Shown: positions 1 through 7,190, counted from the first letter of the stretch. The stretch is 26,671 nucleotides of DNA from Christensenella sp. UBA4626 (GCA_002406115.1 DHNC01000007.1:1-26671); one strand, 5' to 3'. Notes: generated from the letters alone by a model not told the origin. Translations and numbers: made by a program.

Positions 1-173
1 TTAACCGACCATTCAATTGGATTGATTTTAACCTCTGGTTTTTCATCCTTTTTGTGAATAGACAAATATGTACCCACGCCAGTGAGCACTAACAAGAAAG
101 ATGTGAAAACTGCTATCAAAGTTTTCAGAGTAATCTTTGTCGACTTTTTGGTTACTGTTTTTGAATTGTTCAT
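1..173 (-). CDS. N-terminus of a membrane-anchored protein (cut by window edge)
   Basis: Fifty-seven codons are visible, open to the left edge. The start ATG at 173-171 has a purine-rich GGAGAGG-type ribosome site a few bases upstream. The product begins with a basic segment (MNNSKTVTKKSTKITLK), then a hydrophobic stretch at about residues 18-37, then a charged region. This is the layout of a type II membrane anchor or an uncleaved signal. The rest of the protein, and so its function, lies outside the window. A different frame over the same bases is also open but lacks a sensible start, so I prefer this frame. Confidence 0.6.
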   Translation of the reverse strand, partial: MNNSKTVTKKSTKITLKTLIAVFTSFLLVLTGVGTYLSIHKKDEKPEVKINPIEWSV

Positions 174-720
174 ATCTACCTCTCCAATCCCAATCTACAC
201 CACAAAAATTTAGTTCGCCCAAAGTTTTTTGATCTCCGCCCTTCAAGCCAAACTAAACTTTTGCTTTGCTTATGATTTTTCTTGTTAGTATTCTATACTA
301 TTTCGACAAAAAAAATCAAGCAAATTAGATGTTTTTTGACAATTTTAGCAAACGACATTTTTCGACAGTGCTAAAAATCATTTTAAGCATAAAAAAATGC
401 CAAAAAATTTAAAAAATTAAATATTTTTCATAATTTTTGACATATTTTTTGTGTATTTTTGAATATTTTTAAATTTTTTTGTTTATCGCATTTTATTTTG
501 CAACTTTATCAGTTTAAAATTTTCTAAGTGAAACAAAAAACATAAACATTTGTTTAAGAAAATTTTCAATGCAAAACCTCTTAAACAAATCAATAAATAG
601 TCCTATTGTCACCTCGTGTCCCCTTCGGGGTCCCCAAAAAACTTATGTTTTTAGGGGCGTTTGTCTGGGGAAAGCTGGTACGAGTTCACGAGTACCAAAG
701 TGTAGTTACAATATAACAAT
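174..720. other. AT-rich intergenic region with a compact hairpin cluster
   Basis: No gene is visible here. 320-600 is very AT-rich with long A and T runs and nothing I can name. 611-696 stands out as GC-richer with three adjacent hairpins: CCCC-TTC-GGGG at 620-630; an arm pair at 632-657 (CCCC + 7 bases, tetraloop, complementary arm with one mismatch); and GGTAC...GTACC at 677-696, whose internal G-A/A-G mismatches flank a G-C pair. It sits just after the stop of the DUF21-like gene on the minus strand. It has no U-tract, so it is not a plain terminator. It could be a small structured RNA or a relic; I do not recognise the family. Confidence 0.45.
292..319 (-). promoter_or_regulatory. Candidate sigma-A promoter for the gene at the left edge
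   Basis: Minus-strand TTGATT, 16-bp spacer, TATAGA. It would give a leader of about 110 nt before the ATG at 173. In that leader TTTAGTTTG can pair with CGAACTAAA (9 bp with one G-U), so the transcript probably carries a hairpin before the ribosome site. Confidence 0.4.
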
Positions 721-1284
721 TTATCCTTTGTGGGTGAAAAAGTTGATAAACCTTGCAAAACCAAGCGTTATGCTTGTTGCGTGACGGATTGCAACTCTTT
801 TAAGAACTGCCTTACCACCGATTGTAAATCCAGCGATAATCGCCGCAATCAAACTTGAAATAAATATTTCCATAAATGTGCCAGATACGGCAATCTTTGC
901 AAACAAAGCCGCCCCAGCCGCACCCGACAAGATGCCACACACGTCACCTATGACATCGTTACATACTGAACTTACTTTGTCCGCATTTTTAACTAAGGAC
1001 AAGGCTTGCTTGCTGCCCTTAACTTTGCGTGCCGCCATAGCGTGAAAATCTTCAATATTACAACTTGCAACTGCCAAGCCAAGCATATCAAACAAAACAC
1101 TGATTGCGATAAATAATATGATAACGATTATTGCAACAACAACTTTTGTGTCCGCCAAAGCCCATTCGCTAAGCATACTGAAAGCAAGCGAAATTATCAC
1201 CGCCATAACAAATGCTATCAACGGCCAAAAATTTTTCTTTTTAGATTTTTCCTTTTTCTCTTTTTTCACAATTTCTTTTTTCAA
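721..1284 (-). CDS. DUF21/CorB-like integral membrane protein, TTG start
   Basis: 187 residues. A Lys-rich N-terminus (about 1-17) is followed by membrane segments at about 20-43, 48-70 and 120-150, with a further hydrophobic C-terminal stretch. The middle (CNIEDFHAMAARKVKG, then NADKVSSVCNDVIGDVCG) is reminiscent of the DUF21/CNNM N-terminal membrane domain of CorB/CorC-type Mg2+/Co2+ transporters, where a conserved linker follows the first helices. No CBS or CorC domain is present, so this is at most the membrane module alone. The start is TTG at 1284-1282, with TTGGAG 8 bases upstream. The promoter is about 200 bases upstream (1488-1516). Assignment is from memory of the family and is tentative. 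Confidence 0.6.
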   Translation of the reverse strand: MKKEIVKKEKKEKSKKKNFWPLIAFVMAVIISLAFSMLSEWALADTKVVVAIIVIILFIAISVLFDMLGLAVASCNIEDFHAMAARKVKGSKQALSLVKNADKVSSVCNDVIGDVCGILSGAAGAALFAKIAVSGTFMEIFISSLIAAIIAGFTIGGKAVLKRVAIRHATSITLGFARFINFFTHKG

Positions 1285-1487
1285 TTTAAAACTCCAAAAT
1301 CAATTTTTAAAATTCAAAAAATAATTTCTAAATAATTTTTAAAAGGATTTATTTTAAAACTATTTTAAAAACAATTTTTCAAAAAATAAATAAAATTTTT
1401 TATTTTTTCCTAAAAAATGATAAAAAATATATATTTTTTGCAATTTTTTTACATTTTTTAAAAAATTTTTTAATATTTTTCGTAAAC

Positions 1488-1516
1488 ATATTATCATAAA
1501 TATTTTTACGTGTCAA
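1488..1516 (-). promoter_or_regulatory. Sigma-A promoter for the DUF21-like gene, with long AT-rich leader
   Basis: Minus-strand TTGACA, 17-bp spacer, TAATAT. The transcript would start near 1481, leaving a leader of about 195 nt (1285-1481) made almost only of A and T runs, with no clear structured domain or ORF. The TGA-TAATAT context is the same as in the promoter of the large RNA just upstream. Confidence 0.65.
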
Positions 1517-1581
1517 ATCAAGGCAATAATTTGGTGTTTAAATTTGACTTAAAAAGCCAATAAATTTTCCCTCGATTTAGA

Positions 1582-1609
1582 ACAAAAAAGGTGGAGCAAA
1601 CCCCACCTC
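1582..1609 (-). terminator. Intrinsic terminator of the large RNA gene
   Basis: On the minus strand AGGTGGGG pairs with CTCCACCT (8 bp with one G-U, TTTG loop), followed directly by six T residues. It ends the transcript that begins near 2191. Confidence 0.85.
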
Positions 1610-2191
1610 TTGTTTTTACAAAGGCAACACTCTGAGTAAACCTTGCGGCATAAGGTTCGGTTGGATTTCCCAATCCCGCACTTTACCGTTACCAGCAAAG
1701 CGGTTTCCCTTTATGCGGAACTTGCACCGAATCGCCACTGAGACCACACTATAATCCCCAAAGTGTTTCATACGAACAGCCTAGAAGTTTTCCTTGGCAA
1801 CATCAGCAGAACTTATCTTTATTTTGCGGTCAAGATTTCAAAAGCAACTTGCAAGCAAACTTGTACTTTGTTGTAAATGCAAGTTGTCGCCTTATCCCAA
1901 TGTAACCACTCAAAGCAGGCTACACTGCACACAACTTTCGCCATATGCAGGTTCCCAATCCAAGCGATAGAGCAGATTTTGATACCATCCCAACTCTACC
2001 CACTTGGGTCTCCACGATAAATGGGGCTTTATATGTATGCCGTTACATACCACCCAAAAACCTTAACTCCCAGCACCAGCCCCAATTTGGGCAATCAAGG
2101 CCAGCACCAGAAACTTCATAGTTATGCCAACGATGCTTATTTCAGCATCCTCACTCTGCTTAGTTGACTAGGATACTGCGCCTTCGTTATG
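1583..2191 (-). ncRNA. Large (~600 nt) structured non-coding RNA; ROOL-class candidate
   Basis: A free-standing transcription unit: consensus promoter at 2198-2226, strong terminator at 1582-1609, no plausible ORF, and GC content well above the flanks. The 5' and 3' ends pair (ACGAAGGC at 2180-2187 with GCCTTTGT at 1618-1625). Local helices, all checked by eye: 2132-2149 (6 bp), 2079-2092 (4 bp), 2036-2051 (5 bp), 1998-2009 (4 bp), 1924-1949 (11 bp including wobbles, capped by a GAAA tetraloop), 1901-1922 (6 bp), 1845-1853 with 1878-1886 (9 bp, perfect) and 1639-1657 (6 bp). CTGGTGCTGG occurs twice, near 2070-2080 and 2101-2110. It lacks the conserved core of RNase P RNA and the mRNA-like tag of tmRNA. 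Its size, structure and Firmicute host fit the ROOL class; OLE is less likely because no OapA-like gene is adjacent. The class name is inference, but an RNA gene here is well supported. Confidence 0.75.
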
Positions 2192-2197
2192 GTATAT

Positions 2198-2226
2198 ATA
2201 TTATCACAACTCATCAAAAATGTCAA
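2198..2226 (-). promoter_or_regulatory. Sigma-A promoter of the large RNA
   Basis: Minus-strand TTGACA (2221-2226), exactly 17 bp, TAATAT (2198-2203). The start point is expected near 2191, seven bases before the 8-bp terminal stem begins. Confidence 0.8.
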
Positions 2227-2295
2227 GATTAAGCGAATTTTAGACGAATTTTTAACAAAAATCGACAAAATTTTAAACAAAAAAAAAGCAAGACG

Positions 2296-2499
2296 TTAAA
2301 CATCTTGCAATCCTAACAAATAATCCGCACTCACACAAAAATACTTACACAACTTCACAATATAAAACGCATCCGGGCAACTTTTGTTGAGTTCCCAAAG
2401 CGAAATCGTGTCTTGCGTGGTGTTTATCGCTGCCGCCAGTTGCTCTTGTGTTATATGTCTTTCTTTCCTCAAATCTCTTATTGTACGCCCCATGTTCAT
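2296..2499 (-). CDS. Small XRE/Cro-CI family DNA-binding protein
   Basis: 67 residues, essentially one HTH_3 domain. Helix-turn-helix is around residues 17-37 (ITQEQLAAAINTTQDTISLWE), followed by the usual C-terminal helices ending in CVSADYLLGL. Such one-domain proteins act as repressors of small operons or mobile elements. No ribosome site is evident. TTGAAG-16-TAATAT lies directly upstream, and the -10 box ends seven bases before the ATG, so the mRNA may be leaderless. The second Met (residue 3) is an alternative start. It lies directly upstream of the large RNA on the same strand, but nothing proves a link. Confidence 0.75.
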   Translation of the reverse strand: MNMGRTIRDLRKERHITQEQLAAAINTTQDTISLWELNKSCPDAFYIVKLCKYFCVSADYLLGLQDV

Positions 2500-2647
2500 A
2501 TGTATAATATTAGTTTATCCATGCAAATCTTCAATGCCTTACGAAGAAATATCGTATTTTGTCGAATTTTGTCGATAGATTTTTCTTTTTCATTGATAAA
2601 TCTATATATTTTGCAGCAAATCATGTTGCAAAGACACACAAACAGCG

Positions 2648-3394
2648 TTACAAAAACAGCATCAATAGGCTTAAAATTATGAGGTAAAAACTGAAATAAA
2701 TGAGCCTATTTTTCTTGACCAGTTTTAGCATGATTTTAATAGATAATATCCCAAAAATAAAGGATGTAAACATCACGATGACGATTGCCAACCAATTGAT
2801 AGTGAGTTGACAGGTGAAAAGTTTAAAACTTTCATACACCGCACTTGCCAAAATCACTGGGATACTCATCAAAAACGAAAAATCCAAGGCCTGTTGTTTT
2901 TCAACGCCCACAAGCAGCCCGCACACTAATGTTGACCCACTCCTTGAAATGCCGGGCAAAATCGCCAGACTTTGAGCAAGCCCCATATACAAGGCATTCC
3001 TTTTGTTTATACTTTTATTCCCCGCCTTTTTAAAATCTGCAATCGCAAGCAAAATGGCGGAAATCAAGAACCCCCAAACCAAGACGTGCGTTGAAAAGTT
3101 TTTTTCAAAAAATTTGTTAAACAGCAACACAACCACAACTGTTGGCACGGTTGCAATAATCAAATTTAAATTTGTTGGATTGAACGGCTTTTTGATTAAC
3201 TCGGCTATACGTTTGCGATAACAAAAGATGACGGCAAACAGTGTGCCAACATGTGCCACAACGCTAAGCAACAAAAGGTTGTCCAACTCAAACAACGAAC
3301 CAAACAAAACAATATGTCCACTGCTTGAAACTGGCAGAAATTCGGTTATCCCCTGAACAAAGCCAATCAAAATATATTTTAAGATATTTTTCAC
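2648..3394 (-). CDS. uppP: Undecaprenyl-diphosphatase UppP/BacA
   Basis: 248 residues, polytopic membrane protein. It dephosphorylates undecaprenyl diphosphate to recycle the lipid carrier for peptidoglycan and other wall polymers; overexpression classically gives bacitracin resistance. Both family signatures are present: QGITEFLPVSSSGH at 14-27 and PGISRSGST at 147-155, with about seven hydrophobic segments. The start is GTG at 3394-3392 with AAAGGAAA upstream. The frame stays open further upstream, but that part runs into the divergent ychF gene. It is slightly shorter than the usual 260-280 residues. It is divergent from ychF, with about 97 bp between starts. Confidence 0.93.
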   Translation of the reverse strand: MKNILKYILIGFVQGITEFLPVSSSGHIVLFGSLFELDNLLLLSVVAHVGTLFAVIFCYRKRIAELIKKPFNPTNLNLIIATVPTVVVVLLFNKFFEKNFSTHVLVWGFLISAILLAIADFKKAGNKSINKRNALYMGLAQSLAILPGISRSGSTLVCGLLVGVEKQQALDFSFLMSIPVILASAVYESFKLFTCQLTINWLAIVIVMFTSFIFGILSIKIMLKLVKKNRLIYFSFYLIILSLLMLFL

Positions 3395-3491
3395 TTGAAA
3401 TTTTCCTTTTAATATTGTATTATTGAAACGAAAAAATATACACAACGGACAATGTGAACGGCTTGCTTGTTGTGCAAAAAGAGGTGCTAAA

Positions 3492-4586
3492 TTGAAATTA
3501 GGTGTTGTTGGATTGCCAAATGTTGGCAAAAGTACGTTGTTTAATGCTATAACCAAGGCGGGTGCTGAAAGTGCAAATTATCCATTCTGCACGATAGAAC
3601 CTAACGTTGGTGTTGTGGATGTTACAGATGAAAGGCTCAATCACTTGGCAAAAATGTATCACACAAACAAAATCATCCCTGCCCAAATTGAATTTGTGGA
3701 TATTGCTGGGCTTGTTAAAGGCGCAAGCGAAGGTGCAGGACTTGGCAACAAATTTTTGAGCCATATAAGAGAGGTTGATGCAATCGTGCACGTTGTGCGT
3801 GTGTTTAAAAATGATAAAATTATCCACGTCGACGGCAGCATTGACCCAGTGAGAGATATTGACACAATAAATTTGGAACTTATTTTGAGCGATATTGATG
3901 CGGTGACAAAAAGGATTGATCGTATCAAAAAAATAGTCCATGGTGGTCAAGCCGACCCTCAAACAATTAAAGAATATGAATTGCTCAACGAGATTTTGGA
4001 ACTTTTGAAATATCAGAAACCAGCCCGTATGCTCAAATTGAATGCGGAAGAACAAAAAATCGTTGATGGATTTTTCCTTATCACAAGCAAGCCTATCATT
4101 TATGTGGCAAACACAAGCGACGAACTTGACGATTTCCAAAAAGAGAATATCGTAAAAATTAAACAAATCGCAAGTCAGGAGCAGGCGGAAGTTGTTTCTT
4201 TGTGTGCAAGGACGGAAGAAGAACTCATAAACATGCCAGCCGAAGATAGAGAGATGTTTAAGCAAGAATTGGGCATAGAATCCTCCGGTTTGGAAAAACT
4301 TATCGTGGCAAGTTATCATTTGCTTGGGCTTATCAGTTTTATCACAGCAGGCGAAAAAGAAGTGCGTGCTTGGACAATCCGCAAAGGTACCCTCGCCCCT
4401 CAGGCCGCTGGAAAAATACATACCGATTTCGAGCGTGGTTTTATACGTGCGGATGTTGTTAAATATGACGATTTAATCAGCCTTGGCGACTATAATTTAT
4501 GCCGTGAAAAAGGCAAAATTATCAGTGCTGGCAAGGATTATGTTGTGCAAGACGGGGATATTATCGTCTTTAAATTCAATGTTTAG
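3492..4586 (+). CDS. ychF: YchF/OLA1-family GTPase (ATPase)
   Basis: 364 residues, the normal family length when started at TTG 3492 (GAGGTG ribosome site); the open frame extends upstream, but the added residues do not resemble the family. Motifs: P-loop GLPNVGKST at 7-15, the YchF-specific NYPFCTIEPNVG at 29-40, DIAGLVKGASEGAGLGN at 70-86, a degenerate G4 region (NTSDE) that in this family favours ATP over GTP, and a C-terminal TGS domain (about 280-362). YchF associates with ribosomes and is tied to stress and redox responses. It is followed after 8 bases by the next gene, so the two are probably co-transcribed. Confidence 0.95.
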   Translation: MKLGVVGLPNVGKSTLFNAITKAGAESANYPFCTIEPNVGVVDVTDERLNHLAKMYHTNKIIPAQIEFVDIAGLVKGASEGAGLGNKFLSHIREVDAIVHVVRVFKNDKIIHVDGSIDPVRDIDTINLELILSDIDAVTKRIDRIKKIVHGGQADPQTIKEYELLNEILELLKYQKPARMLKLNAEEQKIVDGFFLITSKPIIYVANTSDELDDFQKENIVKIKQIASQEQAEVVSLCARTEEELINMPAEDREMFKQELGIESSGLEKLIVASYHLLGLISFITAGEKEVRAWTIRKGTLAPQAAGKIHTDFERGFIRADVVKYDDLISLGDYNLCREKGKIISAGKDYVVQDGDIIVFKFNV

Positions 4587-4594
4587 GTGGTTTT

Positions 4595-5155
4595 ATGAAA
4601 AAGGAACAATCGACAGAGCAAACAAAGCAGAAAAAGAATAAAAAAGCACAACAAATTGTGCCAGAAGAAAAAATCAGGAATGTGCAAATAAACAAAAATC
4701 AATATTTTGCTTTATACATCTCTATCCTCACCATTGCTTGCACGATTTTGTTTGTGGCTGTTGTGTTTATGATGACACATATCCATGTTTGGTGGGTCTG
4801 GATTTTGGACCTTTGCCTGCTCGGTTTTTGCGTTTGGAGGAGTGTGGACCAATGCCAAAAAGTTGAGGAACAACAAATATACACAATCCATTCCAACTGC
4901 ATCGTTATCAAATCTCTGATGCTGGACACAATCGTGCCGCTTGATAGCGTTTGTGATGTGACAATAAACAAAACTCTTTTCAATAAAATCAACAAGAGCA
5001 AAAGCCACTCAATCGCCATCTGGTTGGATGAAAAGCACAAGCACAAAGTTGTTATCGGCTTTATCAGCGAGGACCTTGAACAACTTTCAAATGAAATTAT
5101 GCGTCTGGCAGAAAATTGTAAATCCACAGTGCAAAGCACCGAAAACGCAAAATAA
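4595..5155 (+). CDS. Two-TM membrane protein with a PH-like C-terminal domain
   Basis: 186 residues. A Lys/Gln-rich cytoplasmic N-terminus (1-35) precedes two adjacent membrane helices at about 39-62 and 66-85, then a soluble beta-rich region (about 95-175: QQIYTIHSNCIVIKSLML, IVPLDSVCDVTIN). This layout resembles bacterial PH (bPH) membrane proteins. The family match is by layout only. The ribosome site AGGTGG lies before ATG 4595, and the gene follows ychF by 8 bases in an apparent operon that ends at 5259-5288. Confidence 0.7.
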   Translation: MKKEQSTEQTKQKKNKKAQQIVPEEKIRNVQINKNQYFALYISILTIACTILFVAVVFMMTHIHVWWVWILDLCLLGFCVWRSVDQCQKVEEQQIYTIHSNCIVIKSLMLDTIVPLDSVCDVTINKTLFNKINKSKSHSIAIWLDEKHKHKVVIGFISEDLEQLSNEIMRLAENCKSTVQSTENAK

Positions 5156-5258
5156 ATATTTTGCAATTAAAAATGTCTTGATAATGTGGTGCAATTTTAT
5201 AAAAAACAATTATAAAATGTTTAGCCAATGCTTTACATTTTGCTAAAAAACACAAAAA

Positions 5259-5288
5259 AGAGATGGATTGAATCCATCTCTTTTTTTC
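5259..5288. terminator. Bidirectional intrinsic terminator
   Basis: AGAGATGGA / TCCATCTCT (9 bp, TTGAA loop), with T7 after it on the plus strand and A6 before it, which gives a U-tract on the minus strand. It ends the ychF operon. Before the element inserted, it would also have ended the convergent tRNA-Glu transcript, since the tRNA-derived repeat begins at the next base. Confidence 0.88.
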
Positions 5289-5314
5289 TTGGTAGTCCCA
5301 AGGGGACTCGAACC
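5289..5314. repeat. Distal attachment site (copy of tRNA-Glu 3' end)
   Basis: 26 bp identical to 10300-10325: CCA end, acceptor 3' strand and most of the T-arm on the minus strand. The rest of the tRNA is absent here, so this is the attachment-site copy left by integration and not a tRNA gene. Confidence 0.9.
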
Positions 5315-5339
5315 ATAAACAACAATATTTATGCCTTTT

Positions 5340-5374
5340 CTATATTGTAAACAATATAGATTTTTTATTTTTTA
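5340..5374 (+). terminator. Hairpin plus T-tract just inside the left end of the element
   Basis: CTATATTG / CAATATAG (8 bp, TAAA loop) followed by ATTTTTTATTTTTTA on the plus strand. In the integrated state no nearby plus-strand gene needs it. In an excised circle it would lie just after attP, downstream of the integrase. It overlaps the 3' end of the repressor on the other strand. Confidence 0.6.
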
Positions 5375-5856
5375 TCCTTGTCATCTGGCAAGTTATTAAA
5401 ATATGGATCATTGTTTAATTCTTTTAATATTTTTGTTTGTTGAATTGATTTCAATAATTGATTTTCCTGTTCTTGCTCAACAAAGTTATTTACTCTATTT
5501 TCAAACTTATCAGTGTAGTTATTATCAAATATGCCTAATTGAGATATTTTTTCATATTTTAGACCTTTGTAAAAGTCGTAAATCCTTTCAATTGTCTTTT
5601 CATCTTCTTGTATAAGATATTCAATGATAGCTTTTTTATTTTTGCTATAAAAGTTTAAATTTATTGAATTGCTTTTTCTTCCTACTAAATCATCTAATGA
5701 AATTTGAAAAAAATCCGCAAGTTTAATCATTGTTTCTATATTTGGTTGATTTATGCCTGCTTCATATCTTTGTAAAGTAGCTTGTGTAGTTTCTATTTTA
5801 TCTGCCAGCTCTCTTTGCGACAAATGCATTTTTTCTCTATAAAATTTTATATTCAT
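5365..5856 (-). CDS. XRE-family repressor of the element
   Basis: 163 residues. An HTH_3 domain fills about residues 1-60 (KMHLSQRELADKIETTQATL, then RYEAGINQPNIETMIKLADFF, ending SLDDLVGRK). The Lys/Glu/Asn-rich helical C-terminus (about 70-163) is probably for oligomerisation; no LexA-type peptidase residues are evident. The ribosome site is AGGAAAAGG before ATG 5856. It is divergent from the rest of the element across a promoter-operator region, the usual design of a phage or ICE lysogeny switch. It is likely autoregulated through the GTAT/ATAC inverted repeats. Confidence 0.85.
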   Translation of the reverse strand: MNIKFYREKMHLSQRELADKIETTQATLQRYEAGINQPNIETMIKLADFFQISLDDLVGRKSNSINLNFYSKNKKAIIEYLIQEDEKTIERIYDFYKGLKYEKISQLGIFDNNYTDKFENRVNNFVEQEQENQLLKSIQQTKILKELNNDPYFNNLPDDKDKK

Positions 5857-5874
5857 AGCCTTTTCCTATTAAGA

Positions 5875-5903
5875 ATAGTACCATAAAATAATAAAAAACT
5901 CAA
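5875..5903 (-). promoter_or_regulatory. Repressor promoter
   Basis: Minus-strand TTGAGT, 17 bp, TACTAT with an upstream TGG (extended -10). The start would fall about 15-20 bases before the repressor ATG, leaving room for the AGGAAAAGG site. Confidence 0.6.
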
Positions 5904-5908
5904 AATTT

Positions 5909-6008
5909 GTATTAAAAATTTTAATTTTGATACGAAAATTATATCAAAATGTTTGACAATACACGGTTACTGTATTAAAATAATACCAAATGATACAAAA
6001 AATGTATC
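5909..6008. promoter_or_regulatory. Operator region with GTAT/ATAC inverted repeats
   Basis: Repeated GTAT/GATAC half-sites form several dyads: GTATTAAAA with TTTTGATAC (5909-5917/5925-5933), GTATTA-AAA-TAATAC (5972-5986) across the rightward -10 box, and GATACA-AAAAA-TGTATC (5992-6008) just after it. Their position on the rightward promoter suggests binding by the adjacent XRE repressor (inference). Confidence 0.6.
5953..5981 (+). promoter_or_regulatory. Rightward promoter of the element
   Basis: TTGACA (5953-5958), 17 bp, TAAAAT (5976-5981). It overlaps the 5972-5986 dyad and would drive 6023 and the genes beyond. Confidence 0.65.
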
Positions 6009-6022
6009 AAAAAGGAGTTTTT

Positions 6023-6259
6023 ATGAAAAACAAAAATTTAGTTCCAGAAATGGAAAAAGCAACTAACAATTATTTAGTTGTTTGCAAAGGCGGTATTGTC
6101 AAATTTAATGATAAACAATCTGCTATTCAAAACATTGAACACAAAGAGCAATATTTTATTGTTCGGCTTTACGAGTCCGTTAGTGTCGATGAAAACGGCT
6201 TTGATGTTTTAAAATGTATCTACTTTACTGGTTGCAATTTAAGACTTAAAGAAATTTAG
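6023..6259 (+). CDS. Small unknown protein, first rightward gene of the element
   Basis: 78 residues, not recognised. Start chosen at 6023 because AAGGAG lies 8 bases upstream; an ATG at 5990 in frame overlaps the operator dyad and lacks a ribosome site. The protein is soluble and mixed alpha/beta by composition (NYLVVCKGGIVKFNDKQSA, then EQYFIVRLYES), with no membrane segment. Being first after the switch promoter, it could be an early regulator, but nothing in the sequence shows that. Confidence 0.65.
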   Translation: MKNKNLVPEMEKATNNYLVVCKGGIVKFNDKQSAIQNIEHKEQYFIVRLYESVSVDENGFDVLKCIYFTGCNLRLKEI

Positions 6260-6268
6260 CAAAATAAC

Positions 6269-6399
6269 AAGTGCCATAGTTTGGTTAAAATTTCAATATA
6301 ACAATGCTTAATGTCTGTTGTTGAATAATTTATCAACAAACAACTTTAAACCACTTTGAAATTAAAAAAACCGCCAAAAATTGTTTTTATATGGCACTT
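6269..6399 (+). ncRNA. Nested long-range stem-loop segment
   Basis: Three nested perfect pairings: AAGTGCCATA (6269-6278) with TATGGCACTT (6390-6399), 10 bp; AATTTCAA (6289-6296) with TTGAAATT (6356-6363), 8 bp; TTGTTGA (6318-6324) with TCAACAA (6333-6339), 7 bp. A 131-nt domain this regular is unlikely to be chance in AT-rich DNA. It ends 16 bases before the Cys-rich gene and could be a leader, a small RNA or an origin structure. Family unknown. Confidence 0.5.
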
Positions 6400-6415
6400 T
6401 TAAAAGGTTGTAAAA

Positions 6416-6586
6416 ATGCGAATTTTAAGAAACAAACAATTTTTAACGGAAAATGCGCTTTACATTGTTCAAGGTCGTAGGCGCAGATTTAGTTACAACA
6501 CTACTTGTAAGAATTGTTGTAATGATTGTAAGCAAGGATGCAAAGTTATGCTTCTTGCTTGTAAAAAGTTTAGCAAAATATGCTAA
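6416..6586 (+). CDS. 56-aa Cys-rich small protein
   Basis: ATG 6416 follows an AAAAGG ribosome site; stop TAA 6584-6586. The N-terminal half is basic (QGRRRRFSYN). The C-terminal half has seven Cys in CKNCCNDCKQGC, then C at 49 and 56, a pattern suited to a metal-binding knuckle. It could bind nucleic acid through its Arg-rich stretch. It lies right after the nested stem-loop segment. No family recognised. Confidence 0.55.
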   Translation: MRILRNKQFLTENALYIVQGRRRRFSYNTTCKNCCNDCKQGCKVMLLACKKFSKIC

Positions 6587-6652
6587 CGCATAGGTTAGCA
6601 CGAAGTTTGACCAATGTCAACTTTAAAATACAAAACAAAATTTTAACAATTT

Positions 6653-6724
6653 GAGTAACCAACAACTCAAATTTTGCAATTGGCAAAGGGAACTTAAAAA
6701 ACCCTATAAACAAGTTATAGGGTT
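6653..6724. repeat. Paired hairpins in the element (repeat block A)
   Basis: GAGTAACCAACAACTCAA (6653-6670) is nearly identical to 8512-8529 (GAGTAGCCAACAACTCAA) and similar in layout to 9009-9026; each forms a GAGT/ACTC hairpin. At 6700-6724 AACCCTATAA pairs with TTATAGGGTT (10 bp, 5-base loop). The block leads into the VP4-like fragment at 6725. Confidence 0.55.
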
Positions 6725-6856
6725 TTGCCAGCATTTGATACTGGGCTTTTAACGGACAACTTCAAACCGAAGTATAGATATGTAAACTTTCTCAGCAAAG
6801 CTTTGAAAGTTATTTGTATTCTAAATGCAAAAATTTCCAATGTCAACCATTTGTAA
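6725..6856 (+). pseudogene. VP4-like N-terminal fragment, copy A (degenerate)
   Basis: Frame reading LPAFDTGLLTDNFKPKYRYV, then unrelated-looking residues to TAA 6854-6856. Sixteen codons (6731-6778) match the 8930-8977 fragment: 9 codons differ and 7 of those are synonymous, the mark of two diverged coding copies. The matching region resembles the start of gokushovirus (Microviridae) VP4 replication proteins, as I remember them. Copy A has lost the ATG-initiated MACYHPL part (a TTG is the only in-frame start) and has no ribosome site, so it is probably a relic. Confidence 0.4.
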
Positions 6857-6880
6857 AAAAATTTAAAAAGGGGATTATTT

Positions 6881-7171
6881 ATGAAATTAGAAAAATGGCA
6901 AAAACAAGCATTTAAAAAAATTGAGAGTGAAAGCAAAGAAGCGAGTAAATTTTTATTAGATATTAAATCTCAGTTCCTATTAGACATATTAGACAACTCA
7001 AAATTTTTTAAAACAAAAATTAAAGATATTTATAAGCGAGTAGATTTGATAGAACAAAAGTATCGGATGACAGGCGATGAAAAGGACGATATGAACATCC
7101 TAACAGCGGATTTGATGACCTTTTGTTGTGAAGCTTTATCAAAAGACAAAAACATTTTTATTGTAATGTGA
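6881..7171 (+). CDS. Unknown helical protein of the element
   Basis: 96 residues, mostly charged amphipathic helix (EKWQKQAFKKIESESKEASK), no membrane segment, TGA stop. Strong ribosome site AAAGGGG before ATG 6881. It lies 19 bases before the DUF6291-like gene, so the two are likely co-transcribed. No function assigned. Confidence 0.7.
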   Translation: MKLEKWQKQAFKKIESESKEASKFLLDIKSQFLLDILDNSKFFKTKIKDIYKRVDLIEQKYRMTGDEKDDMNILTADLMTFCCEALSKDKNIFIVM

Positions 7172-7190
7172 AATAAATGGAGTTTAAAAA

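Noticed and set aside
43..246. A 67-codon minus-strand frame at the left edge
   Set aside because: It overlaps the frame starting at 173, which has a ribosome site and a clean TM anchor; this frame covers the mRNA leader and lacks a sensible start signal.
1583..2191. tmRNA or RNase P RNA
   Set aside because: No tag-encoding frame, no tmRNA tRNA-like ends and no RNase P conserved core could be found.
3498..4421. A 307-codon minus-strand frame
   Set aside because: It lies antisense inside ychF, which has full family motifs; Cys/His/Phe-rich composition is typical of a shadow frame.
5290..5314. A second tRNA-Glu gene
   Set aside because: Only the 3' part is present; it is the attachment-site duplicate.
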